Assembly (NCBI GenBank): GCA_950295325.1
Contig: OX485804.1
Span: 63,952,533 to 64,016,532, forward strand
Direction: 5' to 3'
DNA length: 64,000 nt
Source of the DNA: Polytrichum commune
Lineage: Eukaryota; Streptophyta; Polytrichopsida; Polytrichales; Polytrichaceae
Position numbers and translations under genes: made by a program. Each line of letters begins with the position of its first letter. The stretch's first letter is position 1. The notes below the pieces were generated by a model that worked only from the letters and a program-made list of their open reading frames with translations, made no database searches and was not told the DNA's origin. Below are positions 24,195-36,965 of the stretch, piece by piece.

Positions 24195-25212
24195 ATGGTG
24201 GATGGGTCTTCAATGGTTACTTCCCTTCCCCCCCCCCCCCCCGCCCGACTAACTCCACTTCTTGTAAGAGATGATACACGTGATTAGTACAAGATGGTTA
24301 GCGATTTCAAAACGAGGCCGTAGTCATTGTCCTCTTACTTTTGGGAGCTCGTATGAATATCTTATTTATAATCAAAGCAGAGATTTTCGTACTCGTCAAA
24401 TTGGTCGTATAGGTCCTCCCAACTATGTTGACTATTGCGTCTAGAATGCTAACATGTTTTGGGGATTTAGTTCAGCTTTGTTTGTGGATGCAAGCATGGT
24501 AAAGTGGACAAAAAAAGTGCTATGGTATACTAAAACCATAATTTTTTTGGTCAAAGGCCTAAAAGTAGTAGCAAAGAGTTATTTAAATTGGAATTTTTTT
24601 TATGATGACCTCTATTGTTGTGTTAAATACTCAAATGTAGAATATCAAGTTGAGATCTTCAATACTTAGCATCAAAAATGATGCTAAAAAACAAATGGTT
24701 GAGTTTGGTTTTGGATGTAGATTTCATGACCTTAACTATTTTGACATTAGAAATTATTTTTTTTATTCCTTGAATTCATTATCTACTTGAGGGCATCACC
24801 ACAAAAATTTGTAAAAAACCATCAATTTAATGTTATTTTATCATATTTTAAACAAATTTTAGACAATCACTTATTCAATATCACCTACTTGCACGCCACT
24901 TGCACCATCTTCTAAAATAGGTAGACTTTTCTTGGAATTCTTTTTGTCATCATAAATTGCTTGGCTTTGTAGATCAAGATGTTTTTAAAATGTCTATGGT
25001 TTATTTCTTCACAAAATTCAAAGTTAGTACATAAAATTGAATCACTTTCACTTAACACTAAGCAGAGATCAGGAGTTGTCCACTTTACCGTGCTTGCACC
25101 CTTGTGCACACGTCTGTTTGGTATATGTTCTTGGATCCATACGGGATCCCATACCACACTCATATACAGGTGTTCTAATAGAAAAAGTAAGTGAGTAAGG
25201 CTTGTATACCTT
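24195..25212 (+). repeat. dispersed repeat family C, copy 2, split by an inserted element
   Basis: The left part (24195-24480) matches copy 1 from GGATGGGTCTTCAATGGTTAC to the vicinity of CAGTCTCTTTG. The right part (25105-25212) resumes at ACACGTCTGTTTGG and ends with the terminal TATACCTTA. The gap is filled by TIR element F2. A C16 tract at 24227-24242 is internal. Confidence 0.7.
24484..25101. mobile_element. TIR element family F, short copy (about 618 bp)
   Basis: The left end GGATGCAAGCATGGTAAAGT then GGACAA is matched by the right end, which reads GGTGCAAGCACGGTAAAGTG then GACAAC on the minus strand. AT-rich, non-coding interior. It interrupts a family C repeat, so it inserted later. 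The same terminal motif occurs at 12876 and 15102. Confidence 0.7.
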
Positions 25213-25214
25213 AG

Positions 25215-25410
25215 TTACACATGAACCGGTTGAGTTTTATAAATAGCTAGTTCAAATTCAAGACTTCCCCCCCAAAAAAAATGACCCATCCAAAGGAATT
25301 TACAAAAGATTCCCCGATTTAATAACGGAAAAACTGAAAAGATGTCAACATGTAACCGGTTGGTATTGGAAACACTAGGATCTCGACCGATTATGCCCAA
25401 AAATCTTTGT
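25215..25410 (+). repeat. dispersed repeat family D, copy 2
   Basis: Contains ATGAACCGGTTGAGTTT, GATGTCAACATGTAACCGG, TTGGAAACACTAGGATCTCG and ACCGATTATGCCCAAAAA in the same order as the 6840 copy, and inverse to 18010-18256. Abuts family C copy 2. Confidence 0.75.
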
Positions 25411-26229
25411 GCGCATTGGATAAGGACTAATAGGGTATGTGGCCCTATTGCAGGCTCTTCCAACTCCACAAACAATTTCAATCGTTGGATCAACTATGGA
25501 ATTATTGTCATGTCCCGTTAGCAATTGTGTCTCACGTGGATTGTCATTTCATGTTTCATAATTGGAGTTGAGATGCATATGTTACAAGAGGACAAAGTAA
25601 AGAGATTACAATCAATAGTCTGGTCTAACTTAGTCTAGTCTACAAGCTAGGGTTGGCCATCCCCAATGACCCATTGTCTGCGTATAACAAGGCTATCAAG
25701 GTGTATGGCCCTGTTGTGGGCAAGTTTGGCTCCACATTGAATTTTAGCCATTGGATTGGCTCTAAAATTATCATGCCACAAAAGCAATTGCATCTCACAT
25801 AGATTGTCATTTCAAGTCTCATAATTAGATTTGAGATGCAAAATTGTAGGTGGTCAAAGTGAAGATTCTTCTCCTTTGAAATGATCACATAGACCATTGT
25901 AATATGTACTCAATATTTGAACCTAGAATGAGGTTTATATTTTAAGCACATACTCCAATCTCATTATAAAACATGATTTTATAATGTTGTCCTTAACTAC
26001 AAGCCTTGTCATATATAACTAAAACATGCATATGGTTAAGAATAGTGGTCCAACCCCCTCTCCCCTCATACACAGACATGTGGTCCAAGCCAACCCCCGC
26101 TCCAACCACCTCATCATTTCCATGTTTCCTCGAATCCGTCCTCTATTAGACTTGGAATGGTGGAGAGTGATAGAGCAACAGCCTCACCACCCATCAATCA
26201 TTGCTCAATTGTATATGTGATTGATATTC
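25411..26229. other. intergenic with a partial family C repeat
   Basis: A degraded plus-strand piece of family C lies at about 25855-25970 (AGTGAAGATTCTTCTCC, a GATCACATAGACC motif, TTTGAACCTAGAATGA). The rest is unassigned. No gene. Confidence 0.5.
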
Positions 26230-28320
26230 AACCTTCCAACACATTCCATACATCTACCTGGGAGAAAAAGGTCATCAACAAATCACATAGGCAAACTTTG
26301 TCGTTGTACATGAATTCCTTAAACCCACTCCACGAGCTTGAGCACTTTATCTTCTTCCAACAACAAACACAAAATACAGTTACATTACGACCAAGAACGC
26401 TTCCGCCCACAACGAAATACCACCAGACAAATCCAAATGATCGTAGCCGCCCTAGAAGATGCAAAACACACATCTCGAGACAACCACGTCATCTACATTG
26501 ATTTCCAAAACACCTTTGGCACCATCGACCATGCACGACTCTTAGCAATCATGGATGACTTAGGCTTCCCACCCAACGTCTTAGAAATAGTTAACGACAT
26601 CTACATCAACTCCACAATGGCCTTCCACAGGGTTTACTATAAGACCACTACATCAATCAACATAAGTATGGATATCATACAATGCGACACACTAAAAGTC
26701 ATGTACCTCTTTATAATATTCCTAAAACCCCTCCTTAGATGGCTAGAAATTGGTTCACTAGGTAACCACTTTTTAACCCCCCAATAGCACACGCATGGTA
26801 TGGCCTATGTGGATGATCTATCAATCCTCACAAACACAATTCTAACCTACAACCACAAGTAGAAAAATTCCAATAATTGTCAAATGGGCACACGTGGACC
26901 TACACCTTGCAAAATGTGCCATCACAAGGAAGCTTCAACAAGGCCAAACTCAAACTGGTCCTATTAGGAGCCCTTATCTAAGGACAAAGAATAATTTTCA
27001 AAGGACAAAATTTTTTTCAATTTTAGCATAAAACGAGCCATACACTTACTTCGGTATACTTTGACTAGTCCCATCATCAAAATTGCAAACCCAAATAAAA
27101 CTTACCATGAACAAAGCAAAGCAACAAAGTAAACTCCTCCTAACCTCCCTAGCAACTAGCTACCATGCCTCTAAAAATCAGAACACTCAAAACACTATCA
27201 TCACCCTTGGCATAGTCTATGCTTACGCATTCTATGGACTCCTATTCTTAAAGCCATACGTCAAGAAGGTAGTCCAAATTTGAGCAAACTCACACTTGTT
27301 TTTTTTTGTAAAATCTGCAAAAATAGGACCAACATATTAACTTAGCTCAACACAAAAGACTTCGGCATCAATATCACATTCATGCCCAAATGAACATAGA
27401 TTGCAAAGGTAACAACTCATCCAAGCCCTAAACGACCAATGCCAACTAGGAAAGATATTATATCAAAGACTTGCCAAATATACTTTAACAAAACATGGAA
27501 CCTCCCTAAACTTACATACCAAAGCATGTGCATGATCCCTTACAACCATGACCCTCTTCCTACTAGAACGTGGACCTTGAATTACACATATCTACATGCA
27601 ACAAAGCAATACCCGTTGAACAAACCTCTTTGGAGAAAGAAAGGCTTGTCCACCTTGCATATAAGTCCTTAACTCAAGGCATGTATGCACACACAACATT
27701 TTACACTTACCAACACTAGCACTCAAAACAAACCGCCCCTAAGACAACACATTGCCCCATGGATCCTAAGATGTACATGCACCACCACAACAATGCTCAT
27801 GCATGGCAAGACTACAACCAAACATAGTATTCATGAAAGGTGCCTCATTGGAACAAACCAACCCCTAATATCATCACCTCACCTTACAATCCAAATAATG
27901 AAGTTCACATTCACTCACAATAGATATACCAAACAAAATAAACACGAACCTCTGAGAGAAGCCATTAAAAACCCAAGGTTGCCAAGTCAAACCGCTCATA
28001 ATGATCACTATGGTGTAAGAGGTGCAATTCACATGTGAAGCATTGATCAACTAGAAGCACCTCCATATCCTTTTCTCACTTGCCAAGAAATAGTGAAAGA
28101 TGTCCACCATATCGGAATCAAATTTCTCACATACTACATTGTATGAAACGAACGGAAACAAGAGGGGAGCAAGAGCCCAAGCTTCTCCCCCCCTCCATAG
28201 AAACACTCTACCTATTGCTATTGTAACCTCACCTTATAGCCCAACTACCACAAGGCGGGTAGTAAACCCTATCATGTCATTAGAGTACTCTTGAACAAGA
28301 TAGGGCCAACAGGCTCACAT
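26230..28320 (+). mobile_element. LINE retrotransposon remnant: reverse transcriptase to 3' end (copy 2)
   Basis: Reverse transcriptase motifs are clear: ERFRPQRNTTRQIQ (about 26390-26432), VIYIDFQNTFGTIDHARLL (about 26488-26544, the catalytic D motif A) and LGFPPNVLEIVNDIY. The AYVDDLSIL box (about 26802-26828) is the variant YVDD catalytic box. Downstream the frame is broken many times. The C-terminal domain is still traceable: ARLQPNIVFMKGA (about 27812-27850, with the PD of the nuclease changed to PN), IQIMKFTFTHNRYTKQ (about 27889-27936), QVKPLIMIT (about 27985-28010), VRGAIH, and GIKFLTYYIV. The 3' end reads ACTCTTGAACAAG then GGGCCAACAGGCTCA and is shared with copy 3. No poly(A) tail. 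Inactive. Confidence 0.85.
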
Positions 28321-28469
28321 TCATGTGGCTCAATGTGACATTGGTGTTTAATTTTCTTTTCTTTTCTATTATGTCTACATGAATTCCTTAGTGTACTAGA
28401 TACATAAAACTTATACAATGATGTGCATTGTGGTAGAAGGCCAGCTGATTCAAAACCTCGAGTGCTTAA

Positions 28470-28880
28470 ACATTTCTTATTGAGGTGGACATACCTAATT
28501 TGGTTACTTATCTAAATTGGACACCTATATTTGAGTGGTATGTGGTTTCATGTGGTTTCATGTGGCTTCACAAACGAATACCAAAAAGACATGCACTAAA
28601 AAAGAATTAGTCCATTGCATGCTTCAAAATATGATAAACCATTCTAGGCTCGATAGTCAACCTAATTGATTTGGGGGGAGGAGACCTATATGACCTCAAC
28701 ATGAGAATCTTCACTTGGATAATAAGTAAGATGTTCATATGAGCTCCAAAAATGATGAGAAAAGTGGCTATGACCTCGATATGAATTTGCTAGCCATCTC
28801 ATCACGTGCTAATCGTGTGTGTGTTTCATATCCTAAGAGAAGCGGCTTAGTCGGAAAAGTAACCATTGAAGACCCACCAC
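28470..28880 (-). repeat. dispersed repeat family C, copy 3
   Basis: Inverse orientation: ACACCTATATTTGAGTGGT, AATACCAAAAAGACATGC, GACCTATATGACCTCAAC, GAGAATCTTCACTTGGATAA, GAGCTCCAAAAATGATGAG, and GTAACCATTGAAGACCCACC at the far end. Confidence 0.75.
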
Positions 28881-30395
28881 TCCTCCTAAGGGAGGAAGCG
28901 ATGGAGAGTGGGCGATCGAGCGGGTGAAGGGTTGAGGGAAAGCCTCCAAGCTCAAGCTCCCCCTGACAGCCCCCCGCTCCCCGCACCGGGCTCGGCCTCA
29001 TGCACCCGTGGAGCCCCGTCAGCGGCCCAGTGGACGCATCCCAGCCGTTGGGATGATGGACGGTTGCGATAGCCTAATCCACCCGCTCCAGCAGACAACG
29101 GGTCTCTGGCCGGCCGGCCCGGCTCACCGTCTTTACCATTCTTAGCTGCTCTCTACAGGGCCAGCATTCGGCCACGCCTCTGGATATCCAGCCGTCCCCA
29201 ATTTAACCCCTGTGCCTTTTGGCTACCCCCGTCTGGGATGCCATGGATGGGTGGACATGGCCATGCTATGGATGGGTGGATATGGCCATGCCATGGGTGG
29301 GGGGGATGCCCATGCATGTGGGTATCTGTTGGGGTTGGCCATGAACAGTGCCGGAGGTCGCTGATTGGTCGCCTTCTGGGGATGCATGACCGGCATGTGA
29401 CTTTTGTAGCCTTGCGGTAAGATTGAAGCTTGGTGAGTGGACGCGGATATGCAGGGAGAGAAAGAGAGAGTGAGAGAGAGGGGGCGAGAGAGAGGGAGAG
29501 AGAGGGAGAGAGAGAGAGAGAGTGATCCTTGAGAAAGAGGGCGAGTGGATTTCGGCCCAAAAGGTCGATTCATAAGGTCTGGTCCGGGCTCCCATTCGAC
29601 AGCTCTTTTGCTAAGTAGCATCACCTCCTTCTTGGCCGGAGCCACATGATTCATTCCTGCTTGCTTGCTTTCTTGTTTGATTGATTCCTTACACATCCCA
29701 CAGTTCCGTTGCTTGTTGGGTTTGGTGCGGGTTTTGCTTTTGCGGAGTCGGCCCTTTGTTGCAATTAGCCTGTGAGTGACTCGAGAGAGATCAGTGTCGT
29801 GCACTTTCCCTTTCCCCTCGGGACAACATTCTTCTCCACTTTCCGGACTTATGTAGATGAACCATCGTCACCTACCCTCTTGCTGTTGCTGCTTTTGCTG
29901 CTGCTTCGCATTAACATCGGGGGTGGGGTTGGGTCATCAAGGCTTGAGCTTTGGGTAGCTTTGGGTGGGTGGGTGGGATAGCTTGATCAGAAGCGCTAAA
30001 AGGGCAACTTGCGGGGTAGCCTCTTGGTCTTTTTCCCTTTCTCTCTCTCTCTCTCTGTGGTGCATGCGCGAATTGATTTGTGGGTCACCGCAGTGGGTAG
30101 TCTGTTGGAGTCGTATGAAAAGTGAGAACTGACTTAGTGGGGTCCCCTTGATCGGACATTGCAAAAAGATAGAATTCCTCAAGACTTAACTGGGAGCGGG
30201 GTTTGGGGATGTCACAGTGAAGGATAGGCTAAGGGTTAGGCTTTGAACTTGGTTGGTTGCACAGGTGGGGGATATTTGCAAGAGAGCGGGAGAGGGGAAG
30301 AGAGAAGAGGAGGTGCACAATCTGGGGTGTGTTTTGAAGCGGGTCATGAAAGTTGGGAGAATTTCGTAGCCTAGTGGTGACTCCAGCGGAGAGTC
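28881..30395 (+). promoter_or_regulatory. upstream region and probable 5' leader of the Dof gene
   Basis: GC-rich patch at 28930-29140, then degenerate repeats of an ATGGATGGGTGGACATGGCC motif (29240-29315). A (GA)n tract is at 29455-29523 and a (CT)n tract at 30043-30057. Purine/pyrimidine tracts of this kind are common in plant promoters and leaders, but no TATA box or start site could be fixed. Two very short upstream open frames precede the main ATG, 30209-30220 (3 codons) and 30346-30369 (7 codons). If they are in the mature leader they could damp translation. An in-frame TGA at 30378-30380 bounds the main reading frame. Confidence 0.5.
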
Positions 30396-31664
30396 ATGCA
30401 TCTGCCCATCGGACACCCGGGGCATCTGGGGGACTTTGATGATGAGAGCAACATCCATCTGGAGGAGCTGCACGCGTCACGGTTGCAGGTGGATTCGGGG
30501 TCAGGGAGCGAGGGGTCACAGGGGAGCAGGGGGAGCGGAGGATGCATCCGTGAGAAGCCAGTGAAGGTCATCCCGTGCCCGCGCTGTCAATCCATGAACA
30601 CCAAGTTCTGCTACTACAACAACTACAGCGTAAACCAGCCGCGACACTTCTGTCGCAACTGCCAGCGTTACTGGACCGTGGGTGGGACGCTCCGCAACGT
30701 CCCGGTGGGCGGAGGATCCCGCAAGAAGACCCGCAGCCGCAGCCGCAGTGGAAATGACAACAATAACAACAACTACTTTCAAGCCGGAGTAGGGCCTAAC
30801 CCTCCTCCCGGCTTGGCTAACCCTGGTGCTTCACAGTTTCCGGGCCTGGACACTTTGCGGCAGTTGTCAATGCTCTCGCAGTCGCAGCAGCAGCATCAAG
30901 TGGGGTTAGGATTCCATAGTGGCCAGCTTGGTGGATTGATCCCTTCACCCCACTCACAAATCCCTTTCCTCCAGTTTGGCCTGGAGCCGACGCAAGGTAT
31001 GTCGTTCTCTAGCCAGCTCTTGAGCAAGCCGGAGCCAACCGATCACCTTCACTCTCTCTTCGAGACAAACAGCGCCGGCGGATTGATGCCAAGTAACTCA
31101 GGCGGTTACTACATGCCGGAAGTGGAGCCGAGCTCTCATTCTGAGGCTCTGGCCACTGTAATGCAGAAAGCGGGGTTATGGTCCAACCTCCCTGGGAATC
31201 ATCACCATCATCATCAGGTCCATCAGCCCTGCGCCTCTGAGGTTGCTTGGGAGGAAATGCAATCCAAATCCTCTCCTATTAACCCCCCGGCTCCGGCAGC
31301 GTTCAAATTTGAGGAGACGAGGGCCAGCAACCTGAACAGCAACAGCAACAGCAACAACAGTAGCAACAGCAGCGCCGTGTTGCATCCTCCTTCCAAGCCT
31401 GGGTTCTGGGAAACGGCGTTGATGCACAGCCGACCTCCGGCGATGGAAAGACCTCCTCCGGGTATGCATGCATGGGACGATGCTCAACACCGGAGTAACA
31501 ATCTGTCCCCACATGCTAGCAGCAGCACCGAAGAGGGTGGTACCAGCAGCACTCCCAGCACCGGAGGCTACGTTTCTACGGGGCTATTTGGGGACGCCGC
31601 AGCATCACCTTGGGGTGGCTTGCAATTGCAACAGCTGAACGTCCCTCCAGAGATTTACTTCTGA
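30396..31664 (+). CDS. Dof-domain zinc-finger transcription factor (422 aa, intronless)
   Basis: Plant-specific nuclear DNA-binding protein. Dof domains recognise AAAG cores. The domain spans about residues 55-112: [20 protein letters not shown], then [20 protein letters not shown] and [12 protein letters not shown]. The four zinc ligands are C61, C64, C86 and C89 in the family's C-x2-C-x21-C-x2-C spacing. A basic [11 protein letters not shown]-like stretch follows and may act as nuclear localisation signal. The rest is low complexity, as usual for activator regions: a His run near residue 268, an Asn/Ser repeat near 314-326 and a Ser/Thr-rich C-terminus ending NVPPEIYF. The ATG is chosen because an in-frame TGA lies 18 nt upstream. 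The acidic N-terminus ([12 protein letters not shown]) precedes the domain. Which Dof subgroup it belongs to, and its targets, cannot be told from sequence alone. Confidence 0.95.
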   Translation: MHLPIGHPGHLGDFDDESNIHLEELHASRLQVDSGSGSEGSQGSRGSGGCIREKPVKVIPCPRCQSMNTKFCYYNNYSVNQPRHFCRNCQRYWTVGGTLRNVPVGGGSRKKTRSRSRSGNDNNNNNYFQAGVGPNPPPGLANPGASQFPGLDTLRQLSMLSQSQQQHQVGLGFHSGQLGGLIPSPHSQIPFLQFGLEPTQGMSFSSQLLSKPEPTDHLHSLFETNSAGGLMPSNSGGYYMPEVEPSSHSEALATVMQKAGLWSNLPGNHHHHHQVHQPCASEVAWEEMQSKSSPINPPAPAAFKFEETRASNLNSNSNSNNSSNSSAVLHPPSKPGFWETALMHSRPPAMERPPPGMHAWDDAQHRSNNLSPHASSSTEEGGTSSTPSTGGYVSTGLFGDAAASPWGGLQLQQLNVPPEIYF

Positions 31665-34194
31665 TCTCCCAACTGAGGTTAGACTCTTGCCAGATTTTGA
31701 GAGCGCCCTCTGAGTACAGTAAAGTAGTGTAGTAAGTGACAAGCAGGAGCTCACTCCTCCCCAGGCTCGCCTTCTTCTTTAACTCTTGGCGGGCGGCTTG
31801 TACAGGCACACCTTGTAAAATTACTACCTTTTGTAAATACTAACACTGGGTTTCCTGAGTTTGGATACCATTTGAACCCCCCGCCCTCCCCCCCGTGAAC
31901 TGTGAATATCACTGAGCTCCAATTATTCTCGACGGTTCATGTGACACATGAAGAAGGCTGCTGCTGTTGCTAAGACTTGCAAGGGAAGGATCTTGCATCT
32001 CTGCTGTACCAACGCTAGTGGAGTAGACTATAAGATGATAGGAACCGCATTATTATTTTAGCCCTAGTTACCATCCTCCGTAGCTTGCAGTGGTGCCTCG
32101 AACCCTTGAGATTTTTAATTTTTGATCCGACTCACTCTCCTTGATACATTAGATCTGATCTCATCAACACAGCTGTAACTATGATACCGCGACTGTCTCT
32201 GTCGCTTTTGATTGTAGTTCGCCACTTTTTCTTAGTCAAAGGACATGGAGTCTCCTCTGTGTCACCTATGGCAAATTTGTTGCACTCATGTGAATTTTGT
32301 TCACTTAGTAGTCGTCTGCTTCCCTTGTGAACCTTGCATACACTTTGTTGTCGAAGTTAGTGGGATTGTGACCAATGAGACACTTCAAATTTAAGTCTTC
32401 TCCCGCCGTCTGTTATTGCGAGACTAGCTGAAATTTGTGCATCAAGCAATGCAGGGCAATGCAGTGCATTACTGCCTGGTGTTGAAGATTGTGGATTCGA
32501 GACTAGCCTCTATGCATATGTACTCATGGCAGAATAAGCTTAACCCAGCGCCACTCTTATGAGTCCATGCCAATCAGAAATGCGGTGTAAGTGTACCCGG
32601 TAAGTCGCTTTTGATCTGTGTAGCCACTTATGGGGTTGGATCAGGTGCACAGTCAAGTTCATCATGGTTAGTATATCTTTTCTGTTGGATTTGAATTCCA
32701 GGCATAATCGAAGTTGCTAAGAAATGAAGACCGTATCAATAGTCCAACCTCGTCACAGAAAGGGCCGATGGTGCCTAAGAATCTCAGTTGTTACATTGTC
32801 CAAGGTTATGTGAAGCAGTTGTGCTCCCTGAATTCGCATATTCTTCACATGACTTCAGCATTTGACAGTTTCGGAATGAACATATAACTTGTGCAGTCAT
32901 TGTTCGAGGTCAGTTGCAGCGTTCTTGTATGACTCTACCGAACAGAGAATGAATTTGCACCAGTATCTCATTTGTGTCAATGTGTGAACCTCATATTTAG
33001 AAGAATCCCACTAGAAATTCTTAAAACCTTTTGAGGGGGTCTGGTTGATCAGATACGAAGAGCTTTAGGTGGATGCTTTGACGCAATGGGTGTTGAAGTT
33101 GTGGGTACCAAAGTCTGAGGGAATTGTCAATCCCCATCTTTCATATAATCTCCAGATCATGTCTGCATGATCTGGATGTGATAACTTCAATCTGATGAGC
33201 AAGTTTCAGCAACTGATTTTCAGTGCTTAAGCTGCTGGCGAAGGTCTAGTTTTCTGAATCACGGGAGGTCTGATAGTGGTCTCATTATCATGTCAATGTG
33301 AGCTTGTTATAGGCACATTTGGATTGAGAAATATTGACCACACTTTTATTCCTAGTGCATACTGTCAATCTTGGAAGGAATCTATAACCTTGTCAAGCAA
33401 TGGGAAGATTGTTCCCTTTCAGGTCCCCCCCCCATTTTGATAAGCCATCCTCCTTGTTGATTACCTTCTTATGAGCTAAGTCGAAGGTGGAGACTGTATG
33501 TGGCAATCCTCACCAATAAATTTTTCATCACCTTTGATTGAAATTCTAGGAGTAAGGGAATAACCAAGAAGGATTTTAGGGGGACTCCAATACGTGCACA
33601 CTATGGGTCTGGGGGCATGAGAATAATCCAACAAGGTTGAAACGATGTCAATTGACAGTGTGATAACTATCTTAGACAAATATCGCCATAGTCTAGCCAA
33701 GACGTAAGGCATTCCACTTGTCATATGTGAAGGTTATAGGCATAAAACAAATGGATGACAGCTTGTTGGAAAGATTTCTATGAACTAGATTCTACACAAT
33801 CTTCCAACAAATGACACTATATTCTACGAACTCTTGATATTATCATTTGAAGGCGAAATGATTCAAACGATTCCTTTTGGTACCCTGAACATAACTCAAG
33901 CATTGTACCAATTGAAGGATATCATAGTACACACTGTATACAAGGAATGCCTCCAGATTTGGGATTTTTAAGACGATTAATGACAGATACTTTTTGTAAG
34001 GAAAAAAAAGGAAAGAAAAAAAGAAAATGATTTCCAGTTGGAGAATCTCGTAGAATCTAGTGGTGTGACCATGTCCTTTGATACTACCTAGTGAACATTG
34101 GATGATGGACCCTCTAAGTTTATCAAACCTTGAAAATGACATTAAGAACGTGTTTTTTTTGGGTCTGCTGTACATGTGAAAATCTTTGTGCAAA
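31665..34194. other. 3' flank of the Dof gene, no further gene
   Basis: The first few hundred bases are probably the 3' UTR (TTTTGTAAATACTAA near 31829). No domain-bearing frame follows. A C-tract lies near 33424. Confidence 0.5.
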
Positions 34195-34310
34195 AATCTA
34201 GCAGCTAGTTACAAATGAACCTGTTGAGTTTGAGAAATAACTGATTCATGTTCAAGACTTTAGGCAAATTGCTGGCCAATTTAGAGGAATCTGTAAATTA
34301 AGATTGGAAC
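34195..34310 (+). repeat. dispersed repeat family D, partial copy 3
   Basis: TTACAAATGAACCTGTTGAG then TTTGAGAAATAACTG and AATTTAGAGGAATCTGTAAA match the inverse of 18180-18256 (GAACCGGTTGAGTTTGAGAAATAACCGGTT). Degraded fragment. Confidence 0.55.
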
Positions 34311-35479
34311 AGATTAGCATGGATTCCATTGATCTTGGATAAGATGGATCTAGAATACTTTTGTCCAATTTCATTCTGCACTGATATGAATCGAATCAGG
34401 AACAAATATACACATAACCTTGATATGTTAATACTTATCAAGTCACAGTCAAAATACACAATTATGTTAGTGGCTATTGCATGAGTATTTATGGTCCATA
34501 CCATATTAATTTGGATTAATATCACCCATTTCCTATACCATTCGTGCATATATAGTAAGAAATTCACATTACTTGATATTGGTAGGACACAAATATTCAA
34601 GGAAGATCTTTCTAATAAAAACACTAGTAACCAATCATATCTCTATATCATGCAATTTTTTTGACATCCAAATAAAATCCTCCTAGCATCAATATGTTCT
34701 TGAGATTAATTGACATGGATATTTCAAAATGCACTTGTCTTGCGAACCCCAACAAGTCTCAGTATTCGATATCATCATTTACCTATATACCAGTTCAACA
34801 TTGGTCCATTGGTTCAACATATGCTCCATAAGAGTGGTGGGAGATGTATAATAAGATATTGTTAGTTAGTGATAGGTAGACAACTTGGTACATTGGTTGA
34901 TGAGCTATTCAAGAGCACAATGTGCAAAACAAGGTTTATGGCTAGTCTTGCTTGAACTTACCTTGTGTGTATTGATGAAAGCTCCATCGACAGTATTCCA
35001 TAAGAATAATGAATAACACACATGAGATTTTGCATTGGATTTGGGGCATAGGTTGCACCACTATCATTATCAACGGAGGTGGTCTGAGTACTGAACTCTC
35101 AAAAGCCTAGCTAGGTGGTCATACAACGTGGCACTTGGTATAAGGAAGGTGGTGCTAAAACCGCCATTTTCGCTGTTGAGTGAAGCTACTATTATCAAGA
35201 TATTTAAAGAAAGGTTAGCCATTGAAAGGGGTTCCAATCCACTAAAGTGTGTTTCATTTGATTTATGTTTGCAAAAGTTATAAGGGTTTAAACTTTTGTA
35301 GATAGATGATCAAAAACCATCACATGTTCTAGTGTTTATATCATGTACATTCTCAAAATTAATTGCACTTATACTGCAAAATTCTAGGGTGTTCATTTTG
35401 GGTTGGGTAATGATTAGATTAATTATTCTCTATCATAGGTATGTAAAGGCCATGACAATGTGTAGGGGTTTGGGGGCGT
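34311..35479. other. intergenic, no gene recognised
   Basis: AT-rich, unsupported short frames only. Confidence 0.5.
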
Positions 35480-35880
35480 AGTGTGTTCAAATGGTTACAC
35501 ACAATTGATGGATGATAAGGTAAGCAAAGCAATTAGTACTTTGGTTACTCATCTTAAACGAACACCTATAATATTTGGGTGGTGTGTGATTAGGTGTGGA
35601 TCTAAGAACAAACACCAAAAATGCATTTTTTTAAAAGAGATCATATTACATGTTCAAAATTTGTTAATCATTTTAGGTTCAATAGTCAACATAATAAAAT
35701 AAATTAAAAATCTTCAATTTGATCATGAATAAAATATATGTACAATTGAGCTCCAAAAATTATGAGGAAAATGACTACAAGTATGACATGGATTTGCCAA
35801 TCCTATATTGTGCTAATTGTATGTTTCATATCCCACAAAAAGTTGGATATGAAAACTCATTACACCAAAATGTGAAAAAA
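35480..35880 (-). repeat. dispersed repeat family C, copy 4
   Basis: Inverse orientation: ACACCTATAATATTTGGGTG, AACACCAAAAATGCATT, TTCAATAGTCAACATAAT, and GAGCTCCAAAAATTATGAGG. It continues with GACTACAAGTATGACATGG and ATGTTTCATATCCCACAA, which match copy 3. Confidence 0.7.
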
Positions 35881-36965
35881 TCTGACAATTTGTGCATACA
35901 ATCACATGAGGTCCGTCGGATATGGGCATGGTTTCATATGACCTTGCAAACCAAAAGAATTGATTTATCATGTAATCACATGCCAAAACCAAACTACATT
36001 GCTGAATATTCCTAAATGTAAAATAGATGATGGAAATGCACTGTAGTGGATAAATCGCTCCAGCCTGAATGATTAAAACAGAGGCATAATGTCACAGGCT
36101 TATAAATGCAGGCATTGTACACCAGTGACGTAATGCTCAAGTGTCTATAGATCATGTACATTCATCATTTAGATCCGAAGTGACCAATGCACACGTAGGG
36201 CACAAGATAATGAGTATCAATTTAATAGAGTTTTCTTTGAGGTGGGATCTAGTACAATCATTGCAGGAATAGGTGGAACTGTTGTGTCAAATATATGCAA
36301 AAAGTGTCCAAGCTTACCAAAATATTATAAGAAAATGCCCACTCTGCATTACTGTGTACTTCAGTCCTATTATCCTTTCGAAATAAGCAGCTGTGGAATT
36401 TAAAGAGGAGATGAATGTCTCACAATCCAAGACATCTGCCTACGGGTTGCACATCATAAACCTGAGAATTGACATGCACTAGTAAGTTGTGCATCCTTTG
36501 TGCCTGTCATCACTTTCCATGTCAACCTTGATGAGGCAAGATCAACTGGCCATTTCTATACATACTTTCAGTTCGTTGATACATGAACAAGTATGACCTT
36601 CTAATAATAGAGACAGGTATATTCTATATTCTTGAGGGAAACCAGGATTTGATGTGCCTCTTTTGGTGTAAAGCCAGATAGGTCTAGGACCCAGTTGGCA
36701 TTCATCTAAGAAAGAAAATGGAGTTCATCTTTCAGTTAGTTCCACCTTTACCTCCTGCCCCACAAGTTCTTTTATAACATTGGCTAACCTCAGGTGGGGC
36801 TCATGTGTAGAGATTCGCCATGAAGCAATATCATGGTGATGACCTGTGCGGTTTAAAAGAAACAGTCCTGGTGGTTTGCCTGGGAAGAATGACTAGCTAC
36901 ATGTGATCAAGGGCAATGGGCATGTAGCAAGCAAAATATAGGCCAATGTACTCTTGGCATTGAGA
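35881..36965. other. intergenic and 3' flank of the minus-strand 14-exon gene
   Basis: No independent gene. The part next to 36966 is probably 3' UTR of the minus-strand gene. Confidence 0.5.

Noticed and set aside
23659-24252. 197-codon open frame
   Set aside because: Much of it is translated simple sequence (Ser/Leu/Val/Pro from TC-rich and C-rich tracts).
29153-29804. Minus-strand frames of 135 and 193 codons upstream of the Dof gene
   Set aside because: They consist largely of translated (GA)n and degenerate ATGGATGGG repeats, and lie in the probable Dof promoter/leader.
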